DNA of 64,000 bases from Bryobacterales bacterium (GCA_003164035.1 PLRS01000036.1:42835-106834), one strand, 5' to 3'; positions 32,944 through 42,226 are shown, counted from the stretch's first letter. A program made the numbers and translations. Notes: generated by a model from the letters alone, not told the origin.

Positions 32944-33282
32944 CTAAATGCGAAAACTGGAATGGAGACAGAGTAAATCAGGCGGCGCGTATTCCGCGGA
33001 GGCGAAGGCCGCATCACGGGGGCCGGCCGCACTAACCGGATCGGGAGTTACCGGGGCAATGGACATCAGGGGAAGGGTTACCGAGTGATCCGCTATATCG
33101 GCCTTCACGAAGGGATGGAGCGATTCCGCCTCGCAGACCTGGCTGGGAGCTTGTTTATGATGGCAGGGTTGATTCGGGTGGCAGCAACTCTGCGAGGCTG
33201 CCATTTGCGGGCAGGTTAGACAGTTGCCGAAAAACAGCGCGACCACCATCAGAACCGCGGCCGTAATTGAGACAACTCTCAT
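32944..33282 (-). CDS. Small Cys/His-rich secreted protein leading the Cus operon
   Basis: The ATG at 33282 gives 112 residues. An N-terminal hydrophobic anchor (VVSITAAVLMVVALFFGNC) is followed by a short cysteine/histidine cluster (CPQMAASQSCCHPNQPCHHK) that could bind copper or another soft metal. The remainder is low in structure. It stands 120 bp upstream of the outer membrane factor and in the same direction, so it is likely the first gene of the efflux operon, perhaps a periplasmic metal trap. The metal-binding role is inference from composition. Confidence 0.6.
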   Translation of the reverse strand: MRVVSITAAVLMVVALFFGNCLTCPQMAASQSCCHPNQPCHHKQAPSQVCEAESLHPFVKADIADHSVTLPLMSIAPVTPDPVSAAGPRDAAFASAEYAPPDLLCLHSSFRI

Positions 33283-33373
33283 CTCAGCCCCAATTATATT
33301 GCATCGCGCCGAGATTGGCAATTCTCATTCGCGGGTGTTGGCGGAACGGGCCGCGAGCGGACTGGGTCCCGAA

Positions 33374-33574
33374 TCAGAGGCCCAGCTTGGCCTCGACCTT
33401 GGAGAGGCGGCTATCCATCTCCATCAGCTTGCCCACCAGCAGAGTAAAATTGGCATCGAACTTGGTTTCGAGGTGGTTGACTTCGGTAAGCAGCATGGTG
33501 AAGCCGAACACAAACAGCAGCCTATTGAACAGGATGGGCACGCCGATCGCAAGGCAAAGCTGGATGTTCGCCAT
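33374..33574 (-). CDS. Small membrane protein with C-terminal coiled coil
   Basis: The ATG at 33574 gives 66 residues: MANIQLCLAIGVPILFNRLL forms one transmembrane helix, and HLETKFDANFTLLVGKLMEM with DSRLSKVEAKLG forms a short amphipathic coiled coil. Similar small proteins occur in Acidobacteria without known function. The frame extends upstream to 33676, but those codons lack coding character. Confidence 0.5.
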   Translation of the reverse strand: MANIQLCLAIGVPILFNRLLFVFGFTMLLTEVNHLETKFDANFTLLVGKLMEMDSRLSKVEAKLGL

Positions 33575-33787
33575 TTCGTTATCCGCCGCCTCTTGGGCTT
33601 CTGAGCGAGATCCGCTGCCGCCGCTCTTGGCGCAACATAGGCCTATTATATCCTTGCGCGAGGACAGGGCGCTCATTTAGGGTACAAGGTCCAATAACAG
33701 CCTAAGAGTCCTGCCGTCCCTTCCATCACACTCTTGTAATGGAGAACATTCGATAATTGGATGGAGGATGGGAACCAGGAGAAACCG

Positions 33788-36143
33788 ATGGAACCTCTCG
33801 CGAAAGACGAACTGCGCAAACTCGACGCGTACTGGCGGGCCGCCAATTATCTGTCGGTCGGGCAGATTTACCTCTACGACAATCCGCTGCTGACCGAACC
33901 GCTCCGCCTGGAGCACATCAAACCCCGCCTGCTGGGCCACTGGGGCACCACGCCCGGTCTCAACTTCATTTACGTCCACTGCAATCGGCTGATCAAGAAG
34001 CACGACTTGAACATGATCTACGTTTGCGGGCCGGGACACGGCGGGCCGGGGATGGTGGCCAACACCTACCTGGAAGGTACCTACAGCGAGATATCCCAAC
34101 ATCGGGCAGGACGCGGAGGGGATGAAGCGCCTGTTCACGCAGTTTTCGTTTCCAGGCGGGATTCCCAGCCACGCCGCGCCCGAGACTCCCGGCTCGATCC
34201 ATGAAGGCGGCGAACTGGGCTACTCCATTCTCCACGCCTACGGCGCCGTATTCGACAATCCCGACCTGCTGGCCTGTTGCGTGATCGGCGACGGGGAAGC
34301 CGAAACCGGCGCCCTGGCCACCAGTTGGCATTCCAACAAATTCCTGGATCCGGTGCGCGATGGCGCGGTGATTCCGATCCTGCACCTCAACGGCTATAAG
34401 ATCGCCGGCCCGACCGTGCTGGCACGCATCCCGCCGCCGGAGCTCGACGACCTGTTGAAGGGCTACGGATACAAACCGTACACGGTGGAAGGCGACGAGC
34501 CCATGGCCATGCACCAGCAAATGGCGGCCGCGCTCGAAACCGTGGTTCGGGAAGTGCGCGAGATCCAGGCCCAAGCGCGTAAGAATAACGACCCGGCGCG
34601 CCCGCAATGGCCCATGATCGTGCTGCGGTCGCTAAAGGGATGGACGGGTCCGAAAGCAGTGGACGGGCTCAAAATCGAAGGCACCTTCCGGGCGCACCAG
34701 GTACCGGTGGCGGACTTCGATTCCAAACCGGCGCACATTCCGATCCTCGAAAACTGGATGAAGAGCTATCGCCCGGAGGAACTCTTCGACGAGCACGGCA
34801 CGCTGATGGCGGAACTGGCCGAGCTCGCTCCCAAGGGCAACCGCCGCATGGGCGCCAGTCTCCACGCCAACGGCGGAATCCTGCTCAAGGATTTGCGCAT
34901 GCCCGATTTCCGCCAGTACGCGGCCAAAGTGGACCGGCCCGGCCAGAGCCTGGGCGAGGCTACGCGCGTGGCCGGCGATTTTCTGCGCGACGTAATGAAA
35001 CTGAATTTCGGGGCGCGCAATTTTCGCGTGTTCGGGCCGGACGAAACCGCATCCAACCGACTGGGCGCTCTCTTCGAGGTCACCAACCGCGTTTCCGAGG
35101 CTACGATTCTGCCCACCGACGACCACGTTGCCGCCGATGGCCGGGTGATGGAAGTCCTCAGCGAGCACATGTGCCAGGGATGGCTGGAAGGGTACCTGCT
35201 CACCGGGCGCCACGGCTTCTTCTCCTGTTACGAGGCCTTCATCCACATCATCGATTCCATGTTCAACCAGCACGCCAAATGGTTGAAGGTTACCCGTCAC
35301 ATTCCCTGGCGCCGGCCCATCGCCTCGCTCAACTACCTGATCACCTCCCACGTCTGGCGGCAGGACCATAACGGTTTCAGCCACCAGGACCCCGGCTTTA
35401 TCGATCACGTGATCAACAAAAAGGCCGACGTGGTGCGCGTCTATCTGCCGCCGGATACCAATACGCTGCTTTCGGTGGTGGACCATTGCCTGCGGAGCCG
35501 GCACTATGTCAATGTGATCGTGGCCGGCAAACAGCCCGCCCTCCAATACCTGGACATGGACAAGGCCATCAAGCACTGCACCGCCGGAATCGGCATCTGG
35601 GACTGGGCCAGCAACGACCAGGGCGGCGCGCCAGACGTGGTGATGGCCTGTTGCGGCGACGTACCCACGCTCGAGGCCCTGGCCGCCGTCGACCTGCTGC
35701 GCACTTCCCTGCCCGATCTGAAGATCCGGGTGGTGAACGTGGTGGACCTGATGACGCTGCAGCCAGCCAGTGAGCATCCGCACGGCCTCTCCGACAACGA
35801 GTTCGACTCCCTGTTCACCACCGACAAGCCCGTGGTCTTCGCTTTCCATGGCTACCCGTGGCTAATCCATCGCCTCACGTACCGGCGCCATAATCACGAG
35901 AATCTCCACGTGCGCGGCTACAAGGAGGAAGGCACCACCACTACGCCTTTCGATATGTGCGTGCTCAACGAAATCGACCGCCTGCACCTGGCTATCGACG
36001 TGATCGACCGCGTGCCCGGGCTGCGCAACGTGGCGGCGCATCAGAAACAGGCGCTGCGCGACAAGCTGATCGAGCACAAGCTGTACATTGCGCGCTGCGG
36101 CCAGGATATGCCGGAGATTCGGGAGTGGAAGTGGGCGCGGTGA
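33788..36143 (+). pseudogene. xfp: Xylulose-5-phosphate/fructose-6-phosphate phosphoketolase, frameshifted
   Basis: Phosphoketolase splits xylulose-5-P or fructose-6-P to acetyl phosphate. The N-terminal part (ATG at 33788, AGGAG before it) reads [20 protein letters not shown], then [19 protein letters not shown] and [20 protein letters not shown]. After TYSEI the frame is lost; the correct continuation ([20 protein letters not shown]) lies in another frame from about 34097 and runs without error to 36143, including the thiamine diphosphate motif ([11 protein letters not shown]) and [10 protein letters not shown]. The family has ATC-TAT here; the sequence has ATA, so two bases are missing. 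Total coding length would be 785 residues, as expected. All else looks functional, so a recent mutation or a sequencing error is likely. Confidence 0.85.
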
Positions 36144-36238
36144 ACGAGCTTTGTTTGGCGAGTTTGAAGCCTGGCGCGGTTTGGGTATTCTAAAGTGAAA
36201 TCTTAGATTACTCAAACGCGCGAATCCACGTGATCCAC

Positions 36239-36381
36239 GTGGCGTACGCACTCCTGCGTGTTGCGTCGAGACTCGTCTCGACGCTTGCGCCCGACCGGCG
36301 TTTCCCTTGCCGAGAATAGATTCCCGTGCGACGCTGGCGTCGAGAAAGTCTCGACGCGGCACGCGGGAGTGCGTACGCCAC
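36239..36381. repeat. Palindromic repeat, family B
   Basis: GTGGCGTACGCACTCCTGCG at the left end and its near-complement at 36360-36381 form the outer arms. Two inner palindromes, GCGTCGAGACTCGTCTCGAC at about 36263 and GGCGTCGAGAAAGTCTCGAC at about 36335, lie inside. It occupies most of the gap 36144-36430. Confidence 0.75.
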
Positions 36382-36430
36382 AAAAACCATGGTCCCGGAA
36401 CGTTCCACGAATCGGCCACCGCGTTAAGAT

Positions 36431-37258
36431 GTGGTGGTTGTGCGCACGACAAGACGCTACCTTCGCCCGGCACTTCTCTTCCTCCTTCTTGCGTGTTCGC
36501 CGGCCAACCGCGTCACCGCGCAGGATAAGCCCGCCCCGGCGTCGCACGAATTCGAGGTTGCCAGCGTCAAACCGGTCGATCCCAAGGCGCCCGGCCCGAT
36601 GGGAGCGCGGGTTTACCCGGGAGGCAGAGTGATCATCTCCGGCTTCCCGCTGAAAGGTCTGGCAGCCACCGCCTTTCATTTGTCATCTTGGCAAATCTCC
36701 GGTGGGGATGAGTGGACCGCCAAGGACGAATATGTCGTCGAAGCCAAGCCTCCGGAACATTTGCAGCCGGCCATCACGGATCTCAAGCACACCTTGTTCG
36801 GGATCGAAGACGAACGTCTGCGTGAGATGTTGCAGGCGCTATTGATCGATCGATTTCAGTTGCAGTTTCACTGCGAGACGAAAACAGGCGACGTGTACCT
36901 GTTGCGGCGAAACGGGAAGACGCTGCGGCTTCGTCCGAGCCAAAAGCCTCTCGCGGAGGGTGGCTCATTTGGGAGCATCGGACACGCCGCAGCCAGATGG
37001 GTTATCGCCGCCACCACCATGCCCCAGTTGACGAGATTTGCCTCCGCCAATATCTTGCACGCTCCGGTTGTGGACCGAACCGGCTTGAGCGGATCGTTCG
37101 ATTACAGACAAACCGCGCTCGACCCCGAACCAAACTACAGCGACCCTTCCGACTCGTTCCTGCGTCTGATTCCGGAGCTTGGGCTTAAATTGGAGCGCTC
37201 CAAAGGGCCGGTCGAAACCTTTGTCATTGACCACGCGGCAAAGCCATCGCCCAACTGA
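36431..37258 (+). CDS. TIGR03435-family acidobacterial lipoprotein
   Basis: A GTG at 36431 gives 275 residues. A lipoprotein-type signal (RRYLRPALLFLLLACS) leads into the hallmark HEFEVASVKPVDPKAPGP. Further family marks are GRVIISGFPLKGLAATAF, LREMLQALLIDRFQLQFHCE, VYLLRRNGKTLRL and VVDRTGLSGSFDY. This family is highly expanded in Solibacter-type genomes and often appears near BlaR/M56 or RNA polymerase sigma genes; its role is unknown. Length is normal for the family. No regulator lies adjacent here. Confidence 0.88.
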   Translation: MVVVRTTRRYLRPALLFLLLACSPANRVTAQDKPAPASHEFEVASVKPVDPKAPGPMGARVYPGGRVIISGFPLKGLAATAFHLSSWQISGGDEWTAKDEYVVEAKPPEHLQPAITDLKHTLFGIEDERLREMLQALLIDRFQLQFHCETKTGDVYLLRRNGKTLRLRPSQKPLAEGGSFGSIGHAAARWVIAATTMPQLTRFASANILHAPVVDRTGLSGSFDYRQTALDPEPNYSDPSDSFLRLIPELGLKLERSKGPVETFVIDHAAKPSPN

Positions 37259-37266
37259 TTGGCGTC

Positions 37267-38025
37267 TCACACCACCGGATTTCTCAGCACGCCAACCCCT
37301 TCGATCTCCACTTCCACCACGTTGCCGGCCTTCATCGCGCGCGTTGCGCCGGGGGTCCCCGTGTAAATCACGTCGCCGGGCAGCAGCGTCACCCAACCGC
37401 TGATCCAGCTCACGACGGTGGGGCAATCGAACAGCAGGTCGGCGGTGGTTTGTTTCTGCACCACCTCGCCGTTCAGGCGGGTCTGCAATAGAAGGGAACC
37501 GTAATCGAGGCCGGTCGAGATGGCCGGGCCGAGCGGCGCGAAAGTGTCCGAGCCCTTGGCCCGCCACCATTGCAGGTCCTTGCCGGGGCCGGCCTGCCAG
37601 TTGCGCTCGCTGACGTCGTTGCCGCAGGTGACGCCGAAAATCGCGGCGCGCGCCTCTTCCGGGGTGGCGTGCTTGACCTGTTTACCGATCACCACCACCA
37701 GCTCGCCCTCATAGTGCAGATCGGTCGCGTCGCGCGGAATGACGATGGGGCCGCCCGGGTCCTGCAGCGCGGTGATCGGTTTGTAGAAAATCTCCGGACT
37801 GGCCGGCTGCGGCCGGGTGCCCAAATGGCTCCGGTAGTTCCGGCCCACGCACAGGATCTTGCCGGGGACTACGGGCGCCAGCAGGGTCACGTCAGCCAGC
37901 GGAAGGGTTGCGCCGGTGGGAGCACGATCGCCAAACAGGTCGCCCTGGATCTGGCGAACGGTAGCGCCTTCAAGAACGCCGTAGGAGACGATGGCGCCGG
38001 AACGGTAGCGAATATATTGAGTCAC
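37267..38025 (-). CDS. Fumarylacetoacetate hydrolase family protein
   Basis: A 252-residue member of the FAH family, which cleaves or isomerises beta-keto acids in aromatic degradation. Marks: PGKILCVGRNYRSHLG, then PEIFYKPITALQDPGGPIVI, LHYEGELVVVIGKQVKHA (Glu residues of the metal site) and GVTCGNDVSERNWQ. The C-terminus has DVIYTGTPGATRAMKAGNVV. Closest in style to 2-hydroxyhepta-2,4-diene-1,7-dioate isomerase or acylpyruvase; the exact substrate cannot be assigned. No catabolic cluster surrounds it. Confidence 0.85.
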   Translation of the reverse strand: MTQYIRYRSGAIVSYGVLEGATVRQIQGDLFGDRAPTGATLPLADVTLLAPVVPGKILCVGRNYRSHLGTRPQPASPEIFYKPITALQDPGGPIVIPRDATDLHYEGELVVVIGKQVKHATPEEARAAIFGVTCGNDVSERNWQAGPGKDLQWWRAKGSDTFAPLGPAISTGLDYGSLLLQTRLNGEVVQKQTTADLLFDCPTVVSWISGWVTLLPGDVIYTGTPGATRAMKAGNVVEVEIEGVGVLRNPVV

Positions 38026-38066
38026 GTCCCGACATTGTAGCGCCGGCGTCGGGTATCCTGGAAGTT

Positions 38067-38399
38067 ATGGGATGTGGAAGCGGCGGTTTCAACCAGATTC
38101 AAGACACCACTCGGCCCGGTGCCCGCAAGGTATTCTGCCTCAAGTTCCAACGCGAGATGGAAGGCCTCGACGAGATTCCCTTTGAAGGCCATCCTTTGGG
38201 GCAGAAGATCTACGACAACGTCTCCAAGGAAGCCTGGAAGATGTGGGTCGAGCACATGAAGATGATCATGAACGAGTATCGCCTAAACCTGGGTACGCCG
38301 CAGGCTCAGGAATTCCTCATTCAGCAGATGGACAATTACTTCTTCGGCGAGGGCGCCGCGCTGCCGCCCGACTTTGTGCCGCCGAAGGCCAAGAGCTAG
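38067..38399 (+). CDS. yggX: YggX-family Fe(II) trafficking protein
   Basis: A 110-residue protein whose core matches YggX: KVFCLKFQREMEGLDEIPF with the conserved Cys, LGQKIYDNVSKEAWKMWVEH, MKMIMNEYRLNLGTPQA and MDNYFFGEG. YggX limits iron-mediated oxidative damage to iron-sulfur clusters. About 20 residues precede the usual start; the ATG at 38067 is nonetheless the only convincing one. It is transcribed away from the FAH-family gene, with 41 bp between them. Confidence 0.82.
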   Translation: MGCGSGGFNQIQDTTRPGARKVFCLKFQREMEGLDEIPFEGHPLGQKIYDNVSKEAWKMWVEHMKMIMNEYRLNLGTPQAQEFLIQQMDNYFFGEGAALPPDFVPPKAKS

Positions 38400-38420
38400 G
38401 CGCCGAACTGTCGGCAGTCA

Positions 38421-38858
38421 TCATCGAGTGTGGGCGGCTCGTCCATCGCTATCTACGTTCTTCGGCCGTCCCCCGAGCTTGCCGTTGGCTCGCACGGCGG
38501 CGGTCTTGGCACGAGATGTCGCGCTGCCGCCTGCCTTGCCAAGCTGTGCCGCCATCCAGCGTCTGGAGCCAAGGAAGCCTTCGAGGAGGCCTGGTAGATA
38601 AATGTCCGCATCGAGCGCGGGAAAATGCAACCCAAGCCCGGACGGCGAAATTTCCACCTTCGTCAAGTCTTCCGGCCTGGCTTGCTCAAGACCCTGCGCA
38701 TCCTGGGGCCTGAACGCTATGGACAGGCCGCTGCTGAGGTCGATGACCAACCGGCCTATGCGCGAGTCGTAGCGCGCCGCCGTTGCCGTGGGTGTCTTCG
38801 CCAGACGGGCGGCCGCTCGCTCGTTAGCCGATTCGATTTCTTCCTTAGGGTAGACCAT
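38421..38858 (-). CDS. DUF2442 domain protein
   Basis: From the ATG at 38858, with GCAGGATTC before it, the protein has 145 residues. It carries a DUF2442-like core (DSRIGRLVIDLSSGLSIAFR and LGLHFPALDADIYLPGLLEG followed by FLGSRRWM). DUF2442 proteins are small and often occur near toxin-antitoxin genes. The C-terminus is basic (KTAAVRANGKLGGRPKN), which suggests DNA or RNA binding. No partner gene is visible here. Function unknown. Confidence 0.7.
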   Translation of the reverse strand: MVYPKEEIESANERAAARLAKTPTATAARYDSRIGRLVIDLSSGLSIAFRPQDAQGLEQARPEDLTKVEISPSGLGLHFPALDADIYLPGLLEGFLGSRRWMAAQLGKAGGSATSRAKTAAVRANGKLGGRPKNVDSDGRAAHTR

Positions 38859-38910
38859 GAATCCTGCTCCAACAGTAGGCATTATAGCATCAACCTAAGC
38901 GTTTTGGTTA

Positions 38911-40116
38911 TTACAGCGTTTCGAGCGCCGCATTCACCGTAAATCGCAGCTTGCCGTGCGCCTCGCGCAATGCCGTTTCCACCGTGGCCGGTTCCTGCCC
39001 TCTGGCGAAGAGGAAACCCAGGTAGCTGGCGCCTTCCGGCAGCGGCACCAGGCGATGGCCGCGTTCGGCGGTCATCACCACGTCTTCGATGCCCGTCACC
39101 GCCCGGGCATCTTCTACGCCGGCCACCGATTGGTAGATTCCGGCCCGCGGGATGGGGATCATCATGACGCCCGACGCCGGGCCCTGCAGGCGCGCGCCGC
39201 TCACGTCTTCGCCGATGGCATGGCGCAGAATCAGTTCTTCCAGCGGTACCCCTCCCTCGAAGCGGAGCGCGCGGGCACACAAGCCGCCGATCGGCCGCGC
39301 GGCCACTTCCAGCAGCCAGGCGCCTTCCCGGTTGTAGCGCAGTTCGGCGTGCCACGGGCCGTGCCACAGGCCCAAAGCCCGCACCGCTCTTTCGGTGGTT
39401 TCGACCAGCGCCGCCTGCGCCGAGGCGGTCTCGCGCGAAGGCGTCACATAGATCGTCTCTTCAAAGAATGGGCCTTCCAGGGGATCGGGCTTATCGAAAA
39501 TGGCCAGCGGCTGCACTCGCCCTTTGGTGACCAGCCCTTCCACCGCGAACTCGCGCCCGGGGATGTAGCTTTCCACCTGCAGCCACCCGTGTGCCATCCG
39601 GCCGATGCGGTGAAAGGCCGCCACGAACTCGGCTTCGCCATTGGCCCGAATCACGCCGCGGCTGGCGGAAAGATCGAGCGGCTTCAGCACGCAGGGATAC
39701 GGAGCGCGCCCGGCAGCCTCTCGCGGGTCGCCGTCGAGCGGCACCCGAAAGTAGGCGGGCACGGGCAATCCCGCGGCCTGAAATAACTGGCGCGCGCGGA
39801 ACTTGTCGTGGCAAGCCTGGGCGGCCCCAACCGGATGAAAAGGAATTCCGCGCGCGGCGGCGATTTCCGCCGCCAGCACCGCCGGCCGGTCCCCCACCGC
39901 GGCGACGGCGTCGAATTCGACGGCGGCAAGCGCGGCCAGGGATTCTTCGGCGCGATCGAAACGCACCGCAACCGATCCATCGCCCCACGGATCCCCCATG
40001 CGCCGGCAACGGTCGGTGGCCAGCAGCAACTCCAACCCCAGCCGGTGCGCGGCTTCGCCGAATTCCCGCGTCTGGTATCCGGTGGTGGCGGCCACCAGCA
40101 GTAACCGTTTGCTCAT
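38911..40116 (-). CDS. ATP-grasp family ligase
   Basis: A 401-residue ATP-grasp enzyme. The N-terminal domain ([20 protein letters not shown]) is followed by the ATP-binding part ([58 protein letters not shown]) and metal ligands ([30 protein letters not shown]). The C-terminal domain has [20 protein letters not shown]. Enzymes of this kind join a carboxylate to an amine, for example dipeptide or amino-acid ligases such as BacD-type; the substrate is unknown. It is divergent from tdh with 67 bp between. Confidence 0.8.
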   Translation of the reverse strand: MSKRLLLVAATTGYQTREFGEAAHRLGLELLLATDRCRRMGDPWGDGSVAVRFDRAEESLAALAAVEFDAVAAVGDRPAVLAAEIAAARGIPFHPVGAAQACHDKFRARQLFQAAGLPVPAYFRVPLDGDPREAAGRAPYPCVLKPLDLSASRGVIRANGEAEFVAAFHRIGRMAHGWLQVESYIPGREFAVEGLVTKGRVQPLAIFDKPDPLEGPFFEETIYVTPSRETASAQAALVETTERAVRALGLWHGPWHAELRYNREGAWLLEVAARPIGGLCARALRFEGGVPLEELILRHAIGEDVSGARLQGPASGVMMIPIPRAGIYQSVAGVEDARAVTGIEDVVMTAERGHRLVPLPEGASYLGFLFARGQEPATVETALREAHGKLRFTVNAALETL

Positions 40117-40183
40117 AATCCTTCTTTCTTTCGGCCTAATTTTCAGCGTACTTGAATCTCGTTTTCAAGTTATCGTAGATGTT

Positions 40184-41209
40184 GTGAAAGCCCTGGTAAA
40201 GAGCAAGCGGAAACAGGGTCTGTGGCTCGAAGAAGTCGAGCGGCCCGCCATTGGCATCAACGATGTCCTGATCCAGGTTCTCCGCACTGGAATCTGCGGG
40301 ACCGATGTCCATATCTACAAATGGGACGCCTGGGCCCAGTCCACGATTCCCGTGCCGATGGCCATCGGCCATGAATTTGTGGGGCGGATCGTGGAAGTCG
40401 GTTCCAATGTCAGCGATTTTTTCCCCGGCGATATCGTAAGCGGGGAGGGTCATGTTGTATGCGGCCGCTGCCGCAACTGCCTGGCCGGCCGGCGCCATCT
40501 GTGCGCCAATACCAAGGGAGTGGGCGTGGACCGGCCGGGCGCTTTCGCCGAATACATCGCCCTGCCCATGACCAATATCTGGCGCCATCATGAATCGGTG
40601 CCGCTCGATGTGGCCGCCATTTTCGATCCATTCGGCAACGCGGTACACACGGCGCTTTCCTTTCCGGTGCTCGGCGAGGACGTATTGATTACCGGCGCCG
40701 GGCCCATCGGCATCATGGCGGCCGCCGTGGCGCGGCACGCCGGCGCCCGGTATGTCGTCATCACCGACGTCAACCCCTACCGGCTGGAGCTGGCGCGCAG
40801 CATTGGCGTGACCGTTGCGGCCGACGCCGGCCATACCAAGCTGGCCGACGTGCAAAAACAGCTCGGCATGGCCGAAGGCTTCGATGTGGGACTGGAAATG
40901 TCCGGCAATCCCGCCGCCTTTCGCGACATGCTGGCCAACATGAGCCACGGCGCCAAAATCGCCATGCTCGGCATTCCCACCGCGGAGTTCGCCATCCATT
41001 GGCGCACGGTGGTCTTCAACATGCTCACCATCAAGGGCATCTACGGCCGCGAAATGTACGAAACCTGGTACAAGATGACCGTGATGCTGCAGTCGGGCCT
41101 GGACATTACACCGGTCATCACCCATCGCTATCCCTACACCGAATTCGAGAAGGGGTTCGAAGCCATGGTGTCGGGTAACTCGGGCAAGGTCATTCTAGAG
41201 TGGGCGTGA
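40184..41209 (+). CDS. tdh: L-threonine 3-dehydrogenase
   Basis: Tdh oxidises L-threonine to 2-amino-3-ketobutyrate with NAD. From the GTG at 40184 the protein has 341 residues, the exact length of the E. coli enzyme. Catalytic zinc ligands: [17 protein letters not shown] (Cys), [14 protein letters not shown] (His, Glu). Structural zinc: [15 protein letters not shown]. Cofactor loop: [20 protein letters not shown] and [15 protein letters not shown]. Also family marks [15 protein letters not shown] and [14 protein letters not shown]. No kbl (2-amino-3-ketobutyrate CoA ligase) gene is in the window. Acylphosphatase follows with overlap. Confidence 0.93.
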   Translation: MKALVKSKRKQGLWLEEVERPAIGINDVLIQVLRTGICGTDVHIYKWDAWAQSTIPVPMAIGHEFVGRIVEVGSNVSDFFPGDIVSGEGHVVCGRCRNCLAGRRHLCANTKGVGVDRPGAFAEYIALPMTNIWRHHESVPLDVAAIFDPFGNAVHTALSFPVLGEDVLITGAGPIGIMAAAVARHAGARYVVITDVNPYRLELARSIGVTVAADAGHTKLADVQKQLGMAEGFDVGLEMSGNPAAFRDMLANMSHGAKIAMLGIPTAEFAIHWRTVVFNMLTIKGIYGREMYETWYKMTVMLQSGLDITPVITHRYPYTEFEKGFEAMVSGNSGKVILEWA

Positions 41210-41475
41210 AGGCTGCCCGCCGCTGGCTGGTGCGCGGGCACGTGCAGGGCGTGGGCTACCGCTATTTCGCGCAAAAAAATGCCAGCCTGCTCGGCCTCAC
41301 CGGCTATTCCAGAAATCTTGACGACGGCCGCGTGGAGGTCTACGCCGTAGGTGCGCCGGAGCAGTTATCGGACATGGCGGCCCGTTTGCGCCAAGGTCCC
41401 CGTTGGGCCGACGTGCGCGGCGTCGAAGAGACGGAGGCAGCCGTCCGCCGCTACTCTTCGTTCGAGATCCTGTAG
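41200..41475 (+). CDS. acyP: Acylphosphatase
   Basis: A 91-residue enzyme that hydrolyses acyl phosphates. The phosphate loop with catalytic Arg is [18 protein letters not shown], and the catalytic Asn is in [19 protein letters not shown]. Length and fold marks are typical. The GTG start overlaps the tdh stop by about 10 bp, which implies translational coupling. A second GTG at 41206 could also serve. Confidence 0.88.
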   Translation: MGVKAARRWLVRGHVQGVGYRYFAQKNASLLGLTGYSRNLDDGRVEVYAVGAPEQLSDMAARLRQGPRWADVRGVEETEAAVRRYSSFEIL

Positions 41476-41533
41476 TCACGTACCGGTGGTACTCATTAAC
41501 CGCTGGCATGGCCCTTACCCTATCTCCTGTGAA

Positions 41534-41563
41534 TTGACTGCCTCTTGAATGCACTGAGATAAT
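41534..41563 (+). promoter_or_regulatory. Sigma-70-like promoter of the first VPEID gene
   Basis: TTGACT at 41534-41539, an 18-bp spacer and GATAAT at 41558-41563. The distance from the -10 box to the start codon (32 bp) is the same as at the second VPEID gene. Confidence 0.7.
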
Positions 41564-41594
41564 CGAATCCATTACCCAACGGAGGATTTGTTTT

Positions 41595-41759
41595 ATGAAT
41601 CAAAACGGGCTGATGAAGGTTGTAGGTTTCGGGCTTTTATTGCTGGGCGCAGCCGGGGCTGCGTTCGGCGCGAGTACACCTGAGATCGATGCTTCCTCAG
41701 GTATGAGCGCGCTGACTCTGCTTTCCGGCGTATTGTTGGTCCTCAAGAGCCGCCGGTAA
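41595..41759 (+). CDS. VPEID-CTERM-type exosortase substrate, copy 1 (54 aa)
   Basis: A tiny protein: MNQNGLMKVVGFGLLLLGAA forms a signal peptide that ends near AFGA. It is followed at once by STPEIDASSG, then the hydrophobic helix MSALTLLSGVLLVLK and the basic end SRR. This is a complete VPEID/PEP-CTERM-like sorting signal with hardly any mature protein between signal peptide and sorting motif. GGAGG at 41581-41585 precedes the ATG by nine bases. It is a near duplicate of copy 2 and lies upstream of the exosortase gene. In this copy the V of VPEID is replaced by ST. Confidence 0.8.
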   Translation: MNQNGLMKVVGFGLLLLGAAGAAFGASTPEIDASSGMSALTLLSGVLLVLKSRR

Positions 41760-41776
41760 GAGGTGGCAGACCAACC

Positions 41777-41845
41777 AAGGGCCGATCCATGGCTGGCGGC
41801 GGGGCCTCTCGAAGGTTTCTCCGTACGGCGGTGCGATCGGCCCTT
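41777..41845 (+). terminator. Hairpin after the first VPEID gene
   Basis: AAGGGCCGATC (41777-41787) and GATCGGCCCTT (41835-41845) are exact 11-bp arms around a 47-nt interior. The downstream sequence ATTCTCCC is weakly T-rich. It probably ends or attenuates transcription of copy 1. The interval 41846-41917 has no other feature. Confidence 0.55.
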
Positions 41846-41917
41846 ATTCTCCCTCGTCGACTTCCGTACTCATAGTACGCATCTGCCGGAGATCTGGTTC
41901 TTATCCAACGATGTAAG

Positions 41918-41946
41918 TTGACTTCTCTCGGAGCGCACGGGATAAT
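41918..41946 (+). promoter_or_regulatory. Sigma-70-like promoter of the second VPEID gene
   Basis: TTGACT at 41918-41923, a 17-bp spacer and GATAAT at 41941-41946, again 32 bp from the -10 box to the ATG. The identical hexamers and distances show that the promoter was duplicated together with the gene. Confidence 0.72.
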
Positions 41947-41977
41947 TGGAGCCATTCCCAACGGAGGATTTGCACAA

Positions 41978-42139
41978 ATGAATCAAAACGGGCTGATGAA
42001 GGCTGCGGGTTTCGGGCTGCTTTTGCTGGGCGTGGCGGGGGCTGCGTTCGGTGCGGTTCCTGAGATCGATGCTTCATCGGGGATGAGCGCGCTGACTTTG
42101 CTTTCCGGCGTTTTGCTGGTCATCAAGAGCCGCAGGTAA
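41978..42139 (+). CDS. VPEID-CTERM exosortase substrate, copy 2 (53 aa)
   Basis: The ATG at 41978 with GGAGG at 41963-41967 gives 53 residues. It has the signal peptide MNQNGLMKAAGFGLLLLGVA ending near AFGA, then VPEIDASSG, the helix MSALTLLSGVLLVIK and the tail SRR. The VPEID motif is exactly the name-giving signal of the exosortase E system, whose gene follows after 28 bp. It differs from copy 1 at only about six positions. The frame is open to 41918, but the extra residues overlap the promoter. The released mature peptide would be only a few residues long. Confidence 0.85.
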   Translation: MNQNGLMKAAGFGLLLLGVAGAAFGAVPEIDASSGMSALTLLSGVLLVIKSRR

Positions 42140-42155
42140 GAACTAGCAACCAACC

Positions 42156-42226
42156 AAGAGCCGATCCATGGTCATTAGACAGGGACTCCCGGGGTTCTTG
42201 TCGCCGCGGCCATGGGTTCGGCTCTT
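42156..42226 (+). promoter_or_regulatory. Hairpin that covers the exosortase start codon
   Basis: AAGAGCCGATCCATGG (42156-42171) can pair with CCATGGGTTCGGCTCTT (42210-42226), and the sequence CTTATTT follows. The xrtE ATG at 42168 lies in the left arm, and the gene has no clear ribosome binding site. The structure resembles the hairpin after copy 1 and may act as attenuator or translation block that keeps the enzyme low relative to its substrates. Confidence 0.5.

Noticed and set aside
34080..34130. Programmed frameshift in the phosphoketolase gene
   Set aside because: I see no slippery heptamer or downstream stem, and the family is not known to use recoding; a mutation or sequencing error is simpler.
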